A model generated the notes under the pieces. It searched no databases, had not been told where the DNA came from, and saw only the letters and a program-made list of their open reading frames with translations. This document shows positions 16,123 to 25,894 of a stretch of 64,000 bases of DNA, piece after piece. The DNA lies in NCBI GenBank assembly GCA_029561455.1, contig JAKQIY010000034.1, positions 1 to 64,000 on the forward strand, given 5' to 3'. A program made the translations under genes and the position numbers. The DNA comes from a bacterium (GTDB taxonomy: Bacteria; Zhuqueibacterota; Zhuqueibacteria; Residuimicrobiales; Krinioviventaceae). Each line of letters starts with the position of its first letter. The stretch's first letter is position 1.

Positions 16123-19100
16123 TTACTTGACCAGGGCAATCTTTTTTACAAACCGGCCTTCTTTGGTATTTAATACCATGTAATACACACCGGCAGCTAC
16201 CGGCAATTCCTGGTTATTGATGCCTTCCCAAACACAACTATGATAACCGGGATTGATAACCGCATTGATTAGAGTCTTGACCTCGCGTCCCAATATATCA
16301 AACACTACCAGGGAAATGTGAGAAGGCTCCGGCAATTCGTACCGAATAGTCGTGGTTGGATTGAACGGATTGGGATAATTCTGCTGCAGGGCGAACCGTT
16401 TCGGCAGTTCAGGCTGGACACGAATGGCTTCGTGTTCGGTCATAAATCCGCTATTTTGCACGTCCACCAGCCGGTAATAACAAGCGTGGCCCGCTTCTGC
16501 TTCAGAATCGGTATAATTATATTCGCCCTTTTGATTTGCCGGGATCAGGCTGCTGATCTGGGTGTATGGGCCTTTTTCCAGCAAGGCGCGCTGCACATAA
16601 AATCCCAGGTTATCCGATTCAGAGCGGGTTTTCCAGTTCAGTTCAATACCGGTGTAGGCTTTAAAAGCGCCGCTGAAACTCTGCAATTCAATCGCAGTGG
16701 TGATATCGCCCGTCCACACGAAAGAAACGCTATCTTCCAGGTCATACACCAGGGCAGTAACGGTAACCCTGCCGAGATTGAAATTTTGCGATTCAAAGCG
16801 GTAATTGGCCGCCGCCGCTTTGGGAGCCTGGTTTACAAACCACAGGTAATTGATAGTATCATCGGTATCATCATCGACCGCTTTAACAAAGAAATTAATT
16901 GCCTGGCCTTTTTTCAACGCGCCCAGGTTGCGGTTTGCCGGCAAACATTCTTCGGTAATTATACGCGGCGGACGGTTAACATTAAGTACAGTTAACTGGG
17001 CATACTTTTCACTTTTCGCGCCCACATGATCCGTTGCCGTAAATTTTACCACATACTCGCCTGCCTGGTTGAATCCCGGTCGCCATGAAAACACATTCCC
17101 GTTCAGGGTTGCGCCGCCCGGCAGATTTAAGGCGGAGAGGGTGACGGTGTCGTTTTCCGCATCAGTAATTGTTATCGTAAAAGACAGCGAATCATTTTCG
17201 TTTACAGCATAATTATCAGATACCAGGGTAATGACCGGGGCATTGTTTTTGAGCGCCGTGGCCTGGAATTGTAAAGGTGAATTTTGTAATGTACTGTTTG
17301 TGGCCGTAACATACTGGGTCTGTTTAACCGAGCCAAGCTGCCAGAAAGCCCGGGCCATTCCCAGGGAATCACTGGTTATCGTTCCCGCCGGAACAATATG
17401 ACCATGGCCGGTCTGCGGAGTAAAGAGTATTGCAATACCCGGAACGCCGTTGCCAAATTGATCCTCTACTTTAACCAACAAAGGATTGTTAAGCAGGTGG
17501 TCGGTAACACCGGTTTGGTTGTTGCCGCCGGTAATACCCATGCTGAACGCCGTATCCGGAGTGGCGGTGAGGGTGAACAATAATGTATCACCCGGCAGGG
17601 AGGCGCTGGTAACCCGAACCAGGTTCCTGCCGCTGGTCATACCGAAGCGGTAGTTGACCGAGGCCAGACCGGCAACATTGGTATTTTGCAAAGCATTGCC
17701 GATAATTGTTCCGGCGCCTGAATGAATAGCAAATTGCAGCGCAACGTTTGCGACAGCATTGTTATTATTATCGCTCACTTTAACCACCAGTGGTTCGGGA
17801 ACCTGCTGACCAATTTGGGCGCTCTGCTTGTTGCCGGAGTGGATCGCCATTTTTTGCGCCTGTTCGGCAAAAGAAAATACCCGGAAAGTGACGCTTTTTT
17901 GAGTACCGATTATTTTTGCCGTAATGGTGGTTTCACCGGCTGTTGCACCCATGGTAACCGTGGTTTGCGCAAGGCCGTTGGCATTGGTTTTCACCGTACC
18001 GCTATCTGCAACCGCCAGCAGGGTGTTGGCAACCGAAAACAAAACGCCAATATTCCTGGCCGGGCGGCCGTCATTATCGTGAATGGATACAACTAACGGC
18101 AGCGGTATTTTACCGTTGATCACAGTCTTTTGGCTGTCGCCGCTTACTTTTTCAATGAGCAGGTTTTCCGGCTGCATTATGTAGATTGTAAATTGCACTG
18201 GGTTGCCCTGCAAGCCGGGAGCATTGGCATTGACCAGTAATTCGCCGGCTTGTTCAGGTACCTGAATATTGGTAGATGCACGGCCGTCACTGTTGGTATA
18301 TACCGGCTGTGCAGCGGAGAAAAGAGCCTCTGTATTATTACAGGTGAACGTTACCGGATAACTATATACCGGTAAATTCTGCGCATCGGTTATGCGTACC
18401 ATCATGGGTTCCGCTAAACTTGAACCCGGATAGGCGATGATGTTTTCATCGCTGATGCGTTGAATTTTTGTCGCAGTGGTGGAGAAAAAGGTGATTTTCG
18501 CCGAATCTGCCAGCCAGATATTATCATCCGTATCCTTTGCCGTTATATACAAATCTCCGGGTTGGGCTGAACGAGCCTGGGCCAGGAATTGCCCCAGGAC
18601 ATTTGTCGCTCCCGCAAGGGGAGATACCGTAGCAGCGAGTCCATGAGTATAAATCTGCAATCTGCATCCCGGCACCGGATTATCATATTTATCTTTCAAG
18701 GTAACAGTAATTTGCGCATTATTGGCGCCGGAAGCGGGAACCGGCGATTCGGTAATAATAGAGGAATGGGCCGGGTCGGTTTTACCCGGTTCGCCATGTG
18801 CATGAAAAAGAACCGGTGAGCCCTGTAATTCCACACCTTTGTTCAAAGAACGGGCATGAATGAGATGGGCATTATTGCCGATCGCATTGCCTAAAGTATA
18901 GACAATATCGGCAACACCATTTTGTTTAGTGAGCACCAGGGTATCGGTGGAAGCGCTGAATTGACCGCCGCCGGAAATAACTGAAAACTGCACCGGCTGG
19001 TTTGCTACCGGGAAACCCAGTTCATCGTGAACAATTACCGCAAAGGGCTCCGGCAACGGTTCACCGACCGGGCCGGATTGCTCGGATCCGGATAACAGGG

Positions 19101-22100
19101 CTATGGTTTTAGCATTGGAAACAACCGCCCAGGCGCTGAAATAAAGCGGAGAATTGAGCAAGTGCTGTTGATTATACAGCGCTGAAACCGCCACCCGTTG
19201 TTCATTGGCCTGGTTCCCCAAACGCCATTGCGTTCCGGCAATGCCGCGGGAATTGGTTAAAACCGATAAGGTATCTTTGTTGTTGGCGGTAAATTTACCG
19301 CCGCCGCTGCTGATTTGAAACATTACTTTAAAATCAGGGATCGGCAAATTATCGGCGTCGCATACTTTGACGAACAATGAATCGGGCAGGATTTGTCCCG
19401 GCGCTCCCAGTAAACCGCTGGTACTGGTAATGGGAATGATCTTGTTGGCCACCCCGGTTTTGGTTGAGGCGTAGAACGTGACCGGGCTGCCGTTGAGCGG
19501 AGCGCTATTGTAAAAACTTTTAGCCACTACAACATGGTTGTTCGTACCCAGTTCCTGTCCCAGTGTTAAATAAGCTTCAGCAACCCCGTTGGTATCGGTA
19601 TTGCTGGTTATGGTTTTAAGACCATTAAAAGTGCCCTGGATTGTTTCCACATCGAATTGGACAGGGTGATTTTTTATGTTATTTTCAAAGATATCGGTAA
19701 TTCTAACCTGGAATGGCCGGTTGAGCGTCATGCCCCGCACTCCGCTTTGATTATTTCCCGATATATAGGTCATTTCGTGAGGCGCTTCGGGCAGGCCGGT
19801 CGCAGTAAACGTAATGGTTTCCGGATTCAGGCCGGCAAACACGGCTTGAATTTCGTTTGCCCCGCTTTTTTGTCCCAACTTGTAAACTGCGCTAGCTAAC
19901 CCCGATGGGTTTGTGGATTTTGTTACCAGAGTTTGGTTATCAACCAGACCATTGCCTTTTGCTGCCCAAAATTGCACGGCAAAATTGGTTACCGCGTTAC
20001 GGAATTGATCCATTACTTTCACTTGCAGGGGCTGGGGTAATTCCCGGTTGACAATTTCGGTTTGTTTGTCGCCGGAGATCATTTCGGCAATAGCCGCCGG
20101 GCCCGGGGTCGCTGAGGCATTGAAGGTAAGTGGCGAACCGGGCAGGGGATTGCCGCCAAAAGTTGCGGTAACCTGGATGACATAGTAATCCGTCCCGGCA
20201 ACCTGACCAGTGGTGAATCCGGCTTTGGCGTTTCCGTTCTTTTTGGTTTGCGATAGAATTTGTGTGCTGCCGTTAAATCGACCGCCGTTAGTCGCTGTGA
20301 AAATGACTTGCTGACCGGCGATGGGATTTCCCCAGGCATCGATAACGCGGACCGTCAGAGAATCGGCCAGCTTTTGTGTAACCTGGGCGGTTTGATGATT
20401 ACCGGAAATCGGCAACAACAGCGCCGGGTTGTCGGCAGTCGCCGTTGCTGTGAAATTCATTGGCGAGCCATTGATTGCGCCGCCATCCACCTTTAAAATT
20501 TGTGCGCCGGTATTTTTGCCGAGCAGCCAGTAACCTTCGGCAATACCTTCAGCATTGGTTAATAATTGTGACAGCGATTCCGTAGCTACCGGTGTCCCCG
20601 ACAGGTAAGCGGAATATGCCGCAGCGCTGATAACGCCGCCGGAATCGGACGTTACCGAGAACCACACCGGAAAGCTGACCGCCGGGCTGCCATTCTCTTC
20701 AAGAACTTTAACCTTGATCGGGGTGGGTAAAAAATGCACTACTTTGCCGGTTTGATTGTTGCCGGAAACATATTGCATATCGCTGGCAACTCCGCGTATA
20801 GCGGCGGTAAATACTACCGGGGAACCCGCTAATCCGTCGGCAGCGGCATTGACCTGTTGAATGCTGCTGCTCTTACCGGGCGTCAGGACTGTGCTTGCTT
20901 GTCCCTGGGAATTTGTAAGTTGCGAACCGGCGGGATTGATGACGCCGCCGCCGCTTACAACAGTAAATACCACCGGAATGCCGGCTATGGGATTGTTAAA
21001 AGCATCGTTAATTTTTACCACCAGGGGCTGGGGCAGGGGAACATTAACATCACCCGTCTGGCCGTTGCCGGATACCGCTTTAATAACCACAGCCGGACCG
21101 GGTTGAGCAGTCAAACTGAATTGCACCGGGCTGCCTGAAACCGGAGCGCTATTGTGCTCCAGGCTTGCCCGTACTGTAACCGTACCCGCAGTCTGGTTCA
21201 ACTGCACAAAACGCCGCGCCAAACCTTCGCGATCCGTCAGGCCGGGTGAGGTATTACCATTTTCTTCCGCGCCGGTTGGTATATAATTTACATCCTTTGT
21301 TATTAACAATTTGTCGATATGCGGGCGCCCACTTGCTATGTTAATTGTAATGGTGTGAATTCCCGTATTCAACGTATAGAGTATGGCATTACCGTCAGTT
21401 CCATTTATTCGTACCCAGCGCCATCCTTCACCGGCGGACAAGGTCGGCTTGCGTTGTGGATTATTATCAATAGTTATCCCCAAATTGTCGGCAGAGCCGG
21501 CATTGGCATAACGCAGCCAGACAATATACTGGTTGCTTTCAGCTATTTCCTGTTGAAATACTGCATTACCGTTGCTGCCAAGAAATGCCGGCAGGGAGAT
21601 AAAGCCGTTACCCGAAGCGGAAGCATCATAATACCATTGCATTGCGCCGGTCAATTGCCCGGTTTCGGCTTCGAGTGAAATGGCGTCATGGGTTACTTCC
21701 GGCAGAAATAATTGGGCATCGCCGCCGGTAACCTGAAATACCACATTTGCTCCGGGCACCGGACGTCCGGATGCATCCGTTACTTTTACGACTAGCGGGT
21801 CATCCAGTGTTTCACCAACGCTGCCGGATTGGTGATTACCGCTGTATTCACTAAGCAAAGCCGGTTCGGTGCCGGTATTTTCCGGTAGTTCCGGTTTTAT
21901 GGTTATCAACTGGTTGGCCGCAACCGATCGGACAACCACCAGGGTGCCGTCGGTAAAACGGGCTAACACGTCACAAGTTGTATTGGCCCCCAGGCCAAAA
22001 TGTTGGATGGGTGAATACTGTGAATTGTGCCCGGTTCCGGAAATGACTTGTTTATAACCCAGCAAATTTTCGCTGCTGCCCAGATAACCTGCCTTATATA

Positions 22101-24576
22101 ACCAGATCTTGGTGCCATAGCCGCCGATATTATTATCCGGGCCGTAGGTTTGCACCCGCAGGTAACTGTTGCTGTTTTTCAGGTTATTGCGCATACAAAT
22201 ATTAAAAGCGTCGGAACGGGTGACGAGGAAATCCATGTCGCCGTCATTATCGTAATCAAAAGCAGCGCCGCCGCGACTATCACCGGCATAGAATTCCGCG
22301 CCGGTATCGGTTTGCTTTTCGAACAGCCAGTTGCCTTTGTTCAGGTACAATTCCGAGTACGAAGCATAATTGGTTGCCAGAATATCTTGCCGGCCGTCAT
22401 TGTCATAATCAGCTACAACTGCGGAATAGCCGTCAAGGCTCATGTTTACCTGGGTTGAAATATCTTCAAACACACCGTTGCCGTTGTTTTTGAAAACCCG
22501 CAGCGTTGGGTAACGAACCTGCCCGGTATGCGTGGATGTGACAATCAAATCCAGATCGCCGTCATTATCCAGGTCGGCCCAGTTGGCGCCGTTTGGGTCA
22601 TATTTTGTATAGTCAATGGATATGCCGGCAGCGGCAGCGCCGTCGGTAAAATGGCCGGAACCGTTATTTACCCATAGTTTACTGGGAGTGTCTCTTTTCA
22701 CCGCAAATACATCAACATCGCCATCGTTATCAAAATCGGCTGCTGTAGCGGACATACTGTATTTGCCGTTTTCCGCAACATCTTCCAGGCCCCGCGTGGC
22801 GAGAGTGAACTTGCCGGTGCCATCATTCAGGTAAAATTCATTAATGTCTTCTGAATTCAGGGCGAACAGATCCATATCCCCGTCGTTTTCACAATCAAAA
22901 GCCAGCGTTGCTGTGGTGGTTCTGTAAACGTCGAGAATTCCGGCAGATTGAGTGATCTCTTCAAAATCCTGGTTATTAATATTTCTGTACAATTTGTTGC
23001 TGCCCGGTGAGTTACCATTAAACAGATCATAATCACCATCATTATCGATATCGGCAAAAACTGTTCCCCAGCTTTTGTTGGCATCTTCTATGTGAAATGT
23101 TGCCGCGCTTTCGGTAAACGGGAGTTGGTCATTGTTGACATAAAAGCCTTCCCGCGGTGCAGCGAGAGCGCTGGCTGTGCGGCTGATATACAAGTCGTCG
23201 TGGCCGTCGCCGGTAATATCGGCAACCGATATTCCTTTATAGGCAAAATAGCGATCCGGGAATCCGGCGACATTGGCTTCCCAGGTAATTTCCCGAAACC
23301 ATTTCTGTGTGCCGTTTAAAAGATAGCTGATGGTTTTATAATATTCTTTGCCCATCATAAACAACCCGGCTTTTTTGGGATGCATAGTATCCCACATTGG
23401 GTTGCTGGTGGATTCCGACCAAAGATATGGATTCTCCTGAAAGCGGGAAAATTGATCACAAGTATATACCGGTTCAGGTTGACCGGTTCTTCTGCCGCTC
23501 TGAAAATCCAGTACCAGGCGGTTGAATTCCATATTCAATTCAAGCACTTTGGCCCTGGTCATGTTATCGGTAGTATCTTCCATAGGGACGATAAGACTGA
23601 CAATGATGTAATTCAGATCAGAACCATTTTCGCCATTATGCCATTTTAACAAATAATCGACCAGAACCGCCATTTCACCGGCCTGGGTATTTTGGACTAT
23701 ATTGTCGATCTCGTAAGGACTGGTTTTTTTGTACTGGGTATTGATATTATTGGTGCCCAGGTGAATGGCGACAATGTTCGGGCGATAAGTATTCATGGGA
23801 TTGGTCACGTCCATATTACCGGTGTCTCCGCCTAGTAAACTGGCAGGATAAAAGTCGCAAATTTTTCGGGAGGGACGCATGTGCGCTTCATACGGCGCAT
23901 CACCCCAGCCGCCGACAAAATCAAAGTTGTAACCGTTATTGGTCAGTTCCTGGTAGAGAGATTTACGCACTCCTTCAGCCGCGCCATCATACTGACCCCA
24001 AAAAATCGAATCGCCTATGAGCATGATGCGGGTTTTGTCGCTCAGGATTATATCCTCCACCTGCATGACCCCAAGGGGATTACCGCTGCTCTCCACATTA
24101 GCTACCAGCACTTTGACCTGGTCTGTATATCTGCCGGGAAAAGTGATTTGCAGTGTGCCGTCCGCATTGAATTCACCTGTTGCCGCTAACTGAAAGTCCT
24201 TGTTGTCTTTAAACTGTTTCGTAAATATCCAGGCAACGGCCGGGCTACCCGGTTTAATTTGGGTGTTCTCAGCCAGGGTTAAATTGATTTTTCCGGTTAA
24301 CTTTTGCCCGTATTTCATATCTATTTCCACATCATAGACGACCTCCGCATCGAGCCGGGGGGCTTGAAGCTGATCGGTATTGGCGGAATTGAGAAATTTG
24401 GCGGCCTCGGAACCGCTTACTTTATGATAGCGTATGCTGCCGGGTTCTGCAATCCTGTAGGTCAGGTTGTCATTTTCAAAAGGCTCAACGTCAAAACGGG
24501 GCAGGTTAATATCTGCGCGGGTCATTTCTGCAAGACTAATGAGAACCACCAGGGCGACAAGGTTCCTGATTTTCAA
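16123..24576 (-). CDS. Giant secreted mosaic: SGNH hydrolase, FG-GAP, UnbV, Big_1 repeats, sorting domain
   Basis: The TTG start at 24576 has GGAG six bases upstream; residues 1-21 are a signal peptide. Order of domains in 2817 residues: SGNH/GDSL esterase (about 180-430; G-D-S190, G-T-N-N, D396-x-x-H399); seven FG-GAP/VCBS calcium-type repeats (about 445-800; D-x-D-x-D-G-D-x-D); ASPIC/UnbV (about 815-895); about 13 Ig-like Big_1 repeats (about 913-2450), most opening S-G-N-x-Q-T-G; a cadherin/PKD-like part (about 2450-2630); an Fn3-like part; and a QNYPNPFN sorting domain (2736-2817). A CBM6-like domain (about 966-1100) interrupts Big_1 repeat 1. It probably forms a long surface stalk presenting an esterase; substrate unknown. 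Confidence 0.9.
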   Translation of the reverse strand: MKIRNLVALVVLISLAEMTRADINLPRFDVEPFENDNLTYRIAEPGSIRYHKVSGSEAAKFLNSANTDQLQAPRLDAEVVYDVEIDMKYGQKLTGKINLTLAENTQIKPGSPAVAWIFTKQFKDNKDFQLAATGEFNADGTLQITFPGRYTDQVKVLVANVESSGNPLGVMQVEDIILSDKTRIMLIGDSIFWGQYDGAAEGVRKSLYQELTNNGYNFDFVGGWGDAPYEAHMRPSRKICDFYPASLLGGDTGNMDVTNPMNTYRPNIVAIHLGTNNINTQYKKTSPYEIDNIVQNTQAGEMAVLVDYLLKWHNGENGSDLNYIIVSLIVPMEDTTDNMTRAKVLELNMEFNRLVLDFQSGRRTGQPEPVYTCDQFSRFQENPYLWSESTSNPMWDTMHPKKAGLFMMGKEYYKTISYLLNGTQKWFREITWEANVAGFPDRYFAYKGISVADITGDGHDDLYISRTASALAAPREGFYVNNDQLPFTESAATFHIEDANKSWGTVFADIDNDGDYDLFNGNSPGSNKLYRNINNQDFEEITQSAGILDVYRTTTATLAFDCENDGDMDLFALNSEDINEFYLNDGTGKFTLATRGLEDVAENGKYSMSATAADFDNDGDVDVFAVKRDTPSKLWVNNGSGHFTDGAAAAGISIDYTKYDPNGANWADLDNDGDLDLIVTSTHTGQVRYPTLRVFKNNGNGVFEDISTQVNMSLDGYSAVVADYDNDGRQDILATNYASYSELYLNKGNWLFEKQTDTGAEFYAGDSRGGAAFDYDNDGDMDFLVTRSDAFNICMRNNLKNSNSYLRVQTYGPDNNIGGYGTKIWLYKAGYLGSSENLLGYKQVISGTGHNSQYSPIQHFGLGANTTCDVLARFTDGTLVVVRSVAANQLITIKPELPENTGTEPALLSEYSGNHQSGSVGETLDDPLVVKVTDASGRPVPGANVVFQVTGGDAQLFLPEVTHDAISLEAETGQLTGAMQWYYDASASGNGFISLPAFLGSNGNAVFQQEIAESNQYIVWLRYANAGSADNLGITIDNNPQRKPTLSAGEGWRWVRINGTDGNAILYTLNTGIHTITINIASGRPHIDKLLITKDVNYIPTGAEENGNTSPGLTDREGLARRFVQLNQTAGTVTVRASLEHNSAPVSGSPVQFSLTAQPGPAVVIKAVSGNGQTGDVNVPLPQPLVVKINDAFNNPIAGIPVVFTVVSGGGVINPAGSQLTNSQGQASTVLTPGKSSSIQQVNAAADGLAGSPVVFTAAIRGVASDMQYVSGNNQTGKVVHFLPTPIKVKVLEENGSPAVSFPVWFSVTSDSGGVISAAAYSAYLSGTPVATESLSQLLTNAEGIAEGYWLLGKNTGAQILKVDGGAINGSPMNFTATATADNPALLLPISGNHQTAQVTQKLADSLTVRVIDAWGNPIAGQQVIFTATNGGRFNGSTQILSQTKKNGNAKAGFTTGQVAGTDYYVIQVTATFGGNPLPGSPLTFNASATPGPAAIAEMISGDKQTEIVNRELPQPLQVKVMDQFRNAVTNFAVQFWAAKGNGLVDNQTLVTKSTNPSGLASAVYKLGQKSGANEIQAVFAGLNPETITFTATGLPEAPHEMTYISGNNQSGVRGMTLNRPFQVRITDIFENNIKNHPVQFDVETIQGTFNGLKTITSNTDTNGVAEAYLTLGQELGTNNHVVVAKSFYNSAPLNGSPVTFYASTKTGVANKIIPITSTSGLLGAPGQILPDSLFVKVCDADNLPIPDFKVMFQISSGGGKFTANNKDTLSVLTNSRGIAGTQWRLGNQANEQRVAVSALYNQQHLLNSPLYFSAWAVVSNAKTIALLSGSEQSGPVGEPLPEPFAVIVHDELGFPVANQPVQFSVISGGGQFSASTDTLVLTKQNGVADIVYTLGNAIGNNAHLIHARSLNKGVELQGSPVLFHAHGEPGKTDPAHSSIITESPVPASGANNAQITVTLKDKYDNPVPGCRLQIYTHGLAATVSPLAGATNVLGQFLAQARSAQPGDLYITAKDTDDNIWLADSAKITFFSTTATKIQRISDENIIAYPGSSLAEPMMVRITDAQNLPVYSYPVTFTCNNTEALFSAAQPVYTNSDGRASTNIQVPEQAGELLVNANAPGLQGNPVQFTIYIMQPENLLIEKVSGDSQKTVINGKIPLPLVVSIHDNDGRPARNIGVLFSVANTLLAVADSGTVKTNANGLAQTTVTMGATAGETTITAKIIGTQKSVTFRVFSFAEQAQKMAIHSGNKQSAQIGQQVPEPLVVKVSDNNNNAVANVALQFAIHSGAGTIIGNALQNTNVAGLASVNYRFGMTSGRNLVRVTSASLPGDTLLFTLTATPDTAFSMGITGGNNQTGVTDHLLNNPLLVKVEDQFGNGVPGIAILFTPQTGHGHIVPAGTITSDSLGMARAFWQLGSVKQTQYVTATNSTLQNSPLQFQATALKNNAPVITLVSDNYAVNENDSLSFTITITDAENDTVTLSALNLPGGATLNGNVFSWRPGFNQAGEYVVKFTATDHVGAKSEKYAQLTVLNVNRPPRIITEECLPANRNLGALKKGQAINFFVKAVDDDTDDTINYLWFVNQAPKAAAANYRFESQNFNLGRVTVTALVYDLEDSVSFVWTGDITTAIELQSFSGAFKAYTGIELNWKTRSESDNLGFYVQRALLEKGPYTQISSLIPANQKGEYNYTDSEAEAGHACYYRLVDVQNSGFMTEHEAIRVQPELPKRFALQQNYPNPFNPTTTIRYELPEPSHISLVVFDILGREVKTLINAVINPGYHSCVWEGINNQELPVAAGVYYMVLNTKEGRFVKKIALVK

Positions 24577-24936
24577 TTTTCACTCCATTTTATAACACTT
24601 TTAATTCATTAGCGATATGATACCAGATCACTTGAATTGTTTAATAAATTTTTTACTTTATGCTAATATTTAGGGCTAACCTGTTAATTGTTCCATGTTT
24701 GTGTATTGATAAAATTTACTAAAATATTTGCTCAATTCATATCATAAAGGTATTACTAGAGTTATATTATTTCCTGTCCCTTTAATACAGAAATTTATAT
24801 CCAATGCGTAAATTCCGGGCGCTGTCGCTTGCGCTTGTAGTAAAAACAGAAATAAGGAAATTTTTTCTTGTGATTTTTATTGAACTAAGTGTTTTTATTT
24901 CTTATTTTTAAGAGCTTTTGTTCAAGGGAATTTCGC
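24577..24936. other. Divergent intergenic region between the giant gene and folB
   Basis: An AT-rich stretch that must carry the promoter of the minus-strand giant gene. A short frame at 24889 runs into folB but lacks a ribosome site. No RNA gene seen. Confidence 0.5.
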
Positions 24937-24965
24937 TTGACAATAGCGGGTTATTTTAATATATT
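24937..24965 (+). promoter_or_regulatory. Sigma70-type promoter for the folB operon
   Basis: TTGACA (24937-24942), a 17-base spacer and TATATT (24960-24965) lie about 30 bases upstream of the folB start. The match to the vegetative consensus is near perfect. Confidence 0.7.
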
Positions 24966-24996
24966 CATTTTTATTAAGCATGGAATAGAAAGGTCG

Positions 24997-25362
24997 ATGA
25001 AGGGCGATAAACTGAGAATTCTGGGCATGACGTTCCATGCCTATCACGGACTGGATGACAGCGAGCAAAGAAACGGACAACGCTTTGAAATAGATATTGA
25101 ATTATCCTATGATAGTTCCAAAGCTGCGCAATCCGATAAATTAAAAGATACCATAGATGTACGAGAAGTTTACCGGGTTGTGTATGATATTGTCATAAAC
25201 AAACGTTTTTATTTGATTGAATCGCTCAGCCAGGCAATTGCCGATGCAATTTTAGCGCAGTTTGCCGCCGATCTGGTAACTGTGCGTGTGAAAAAACCGG
25301 TAGCCCCGTTGGGCGGTCTGGCGAATGGTACGGAAATCGAAATTACCCGCAGCAGAACCTGA
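24997..25362 (+). CDS. folB: Dihydroneopterin aldolase
   Basis: The enzyme converts 7,8-dihydroneopterin to 6-hydroxymethyl-7,8-dihydropterin and glycolaldehyde in folate synthesis. The chosen start ATG 24997 gives 121 residues, the usual length; the frame is open further upstream but that part is hydrophobic noise. Motifs seen: L-R-I-L-G-M-x-F-x-A-Y-H-G at the N-terminus, G-Q-R-F-E-I-D-I-E-L, D-T-I-D-V-R-E-V-Y, E-S-L-S-Q-A-I-A and V-R-V-K-K-P. It overlaps folK by 38 bases and the pair forms an operon with the kinase downstream. Confidence 0.92.
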   Translation: MKGDKLRILGMTFHAYHGLDDSEQRNGQRFEIDIELSYDSSKAAQSDKLKDTIDVREVYRVVYDIVINKRFYLIESLSQAIADAILAQFAADLVTVRVKKPVAPLGGLANGTEIEITRSRT

Positions 25363-25894
25363 CCCCGGATTGCCGCAGGTCTTTATCGGAGTGGGCGCCA
25401 ATATCGGCGACCGCGCCGGTTATATGCTCCAGGCGTTGCGGCAAATACAATTGTTACCGGATACGGAAATTATGCAGGTATCCGGGTTTTACAATACGGA
25501 ACCGGTGGGTTTAAAGGAGCAAAATGATTTTTTAAATGCAGTGGTGCAAGTGCGAACCCTGCTTTCACCGGAAGACCTGTTACGCGCACTGCAAAAAATT
25601 GAACAAAACCTGGGCCGGGTGCGTACTATTCACCGGGGCCCGCGTACCATCGACCTGGATATTTTATGCGCCGGCGATATAACAAGTAATACGGAATATT
25701 TAACTTTGCCGCACCCGGAGATGGTCAAGCGTCGGTTTGTGCTGACGCCTTTATGTGAACTGGCTCCCGATTTCCGGGTTCCCGGTTATGAGCAAACCGT
25801 GCAGCAGTTGTTAAAAATAACGCCGGATACCAGTAAAGTGGAATTAATGATGACCTCCTGTCAAGTTTTAAAAAAGCTTAATGAGGTTGACTAG
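25325..25894 (+). CDS. folK: 6-hydroxymethyl-7,8-dihydropterin pyrophosphokinase
   Basis: It transfers pyrophosphate from ATP to hydroxymethyldihydropterin, the step after FolB. The 189-residue protein shows the HPPK landmarks: G-V-G-A-N-I-G-D-R near the N-terminus, S-G-F-Y-N-T-E-P-V-G, Q-N-D-F-L-N-A-V, the R-x-I-H-R-G-P-R-T-I-D-L-D-I-L signature with Mg-binding aspartates, and L-P-H-P-E-M-V-K-R-R-F-V-L. The first 15 residues extend beyond the core and overlap folB by 38 bases, so the true start could be slightly internal. Confidence 0.93.
   Translation: MVRKSKLPAAEPDPGLPQVFIGVGANIGDRAGYMLQALRQIQLLPDTEIMQVSGFYNTEPVGLKEQNDFLNAVVQVRTLLSPEDLLRALQKIEQNLGRVRTIHRGPRTIDLDILCAGDITSNTEYLTLPHPEMVKRRFVLTPLCELAPDFRVPGYEQTVQQLLKITPDTSKVELMMTSCQVLKKLNEVD

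Noticed and set aside
15878-16183. 101-codon plus-strand frame over the multi-stem element
   Set aside because: It spans hairpins, has no ribosome site and runs into the opposite-strand gene; treated as noncoding.
16318-16995. 225-codon plus-strand frame inside the giant gene
   Set aside because: The opposite frame encodes the Fn3 and sorting domains with recognisable motifs; this frame shows none.
17225-21840. Periodic repeats of about 330 bases, considered as a DNA repeat array or CRISPR
   Set aside because: The periodicity is protein-level (Big_1 domains); DNA identity between units is low and no spacer structure exists.
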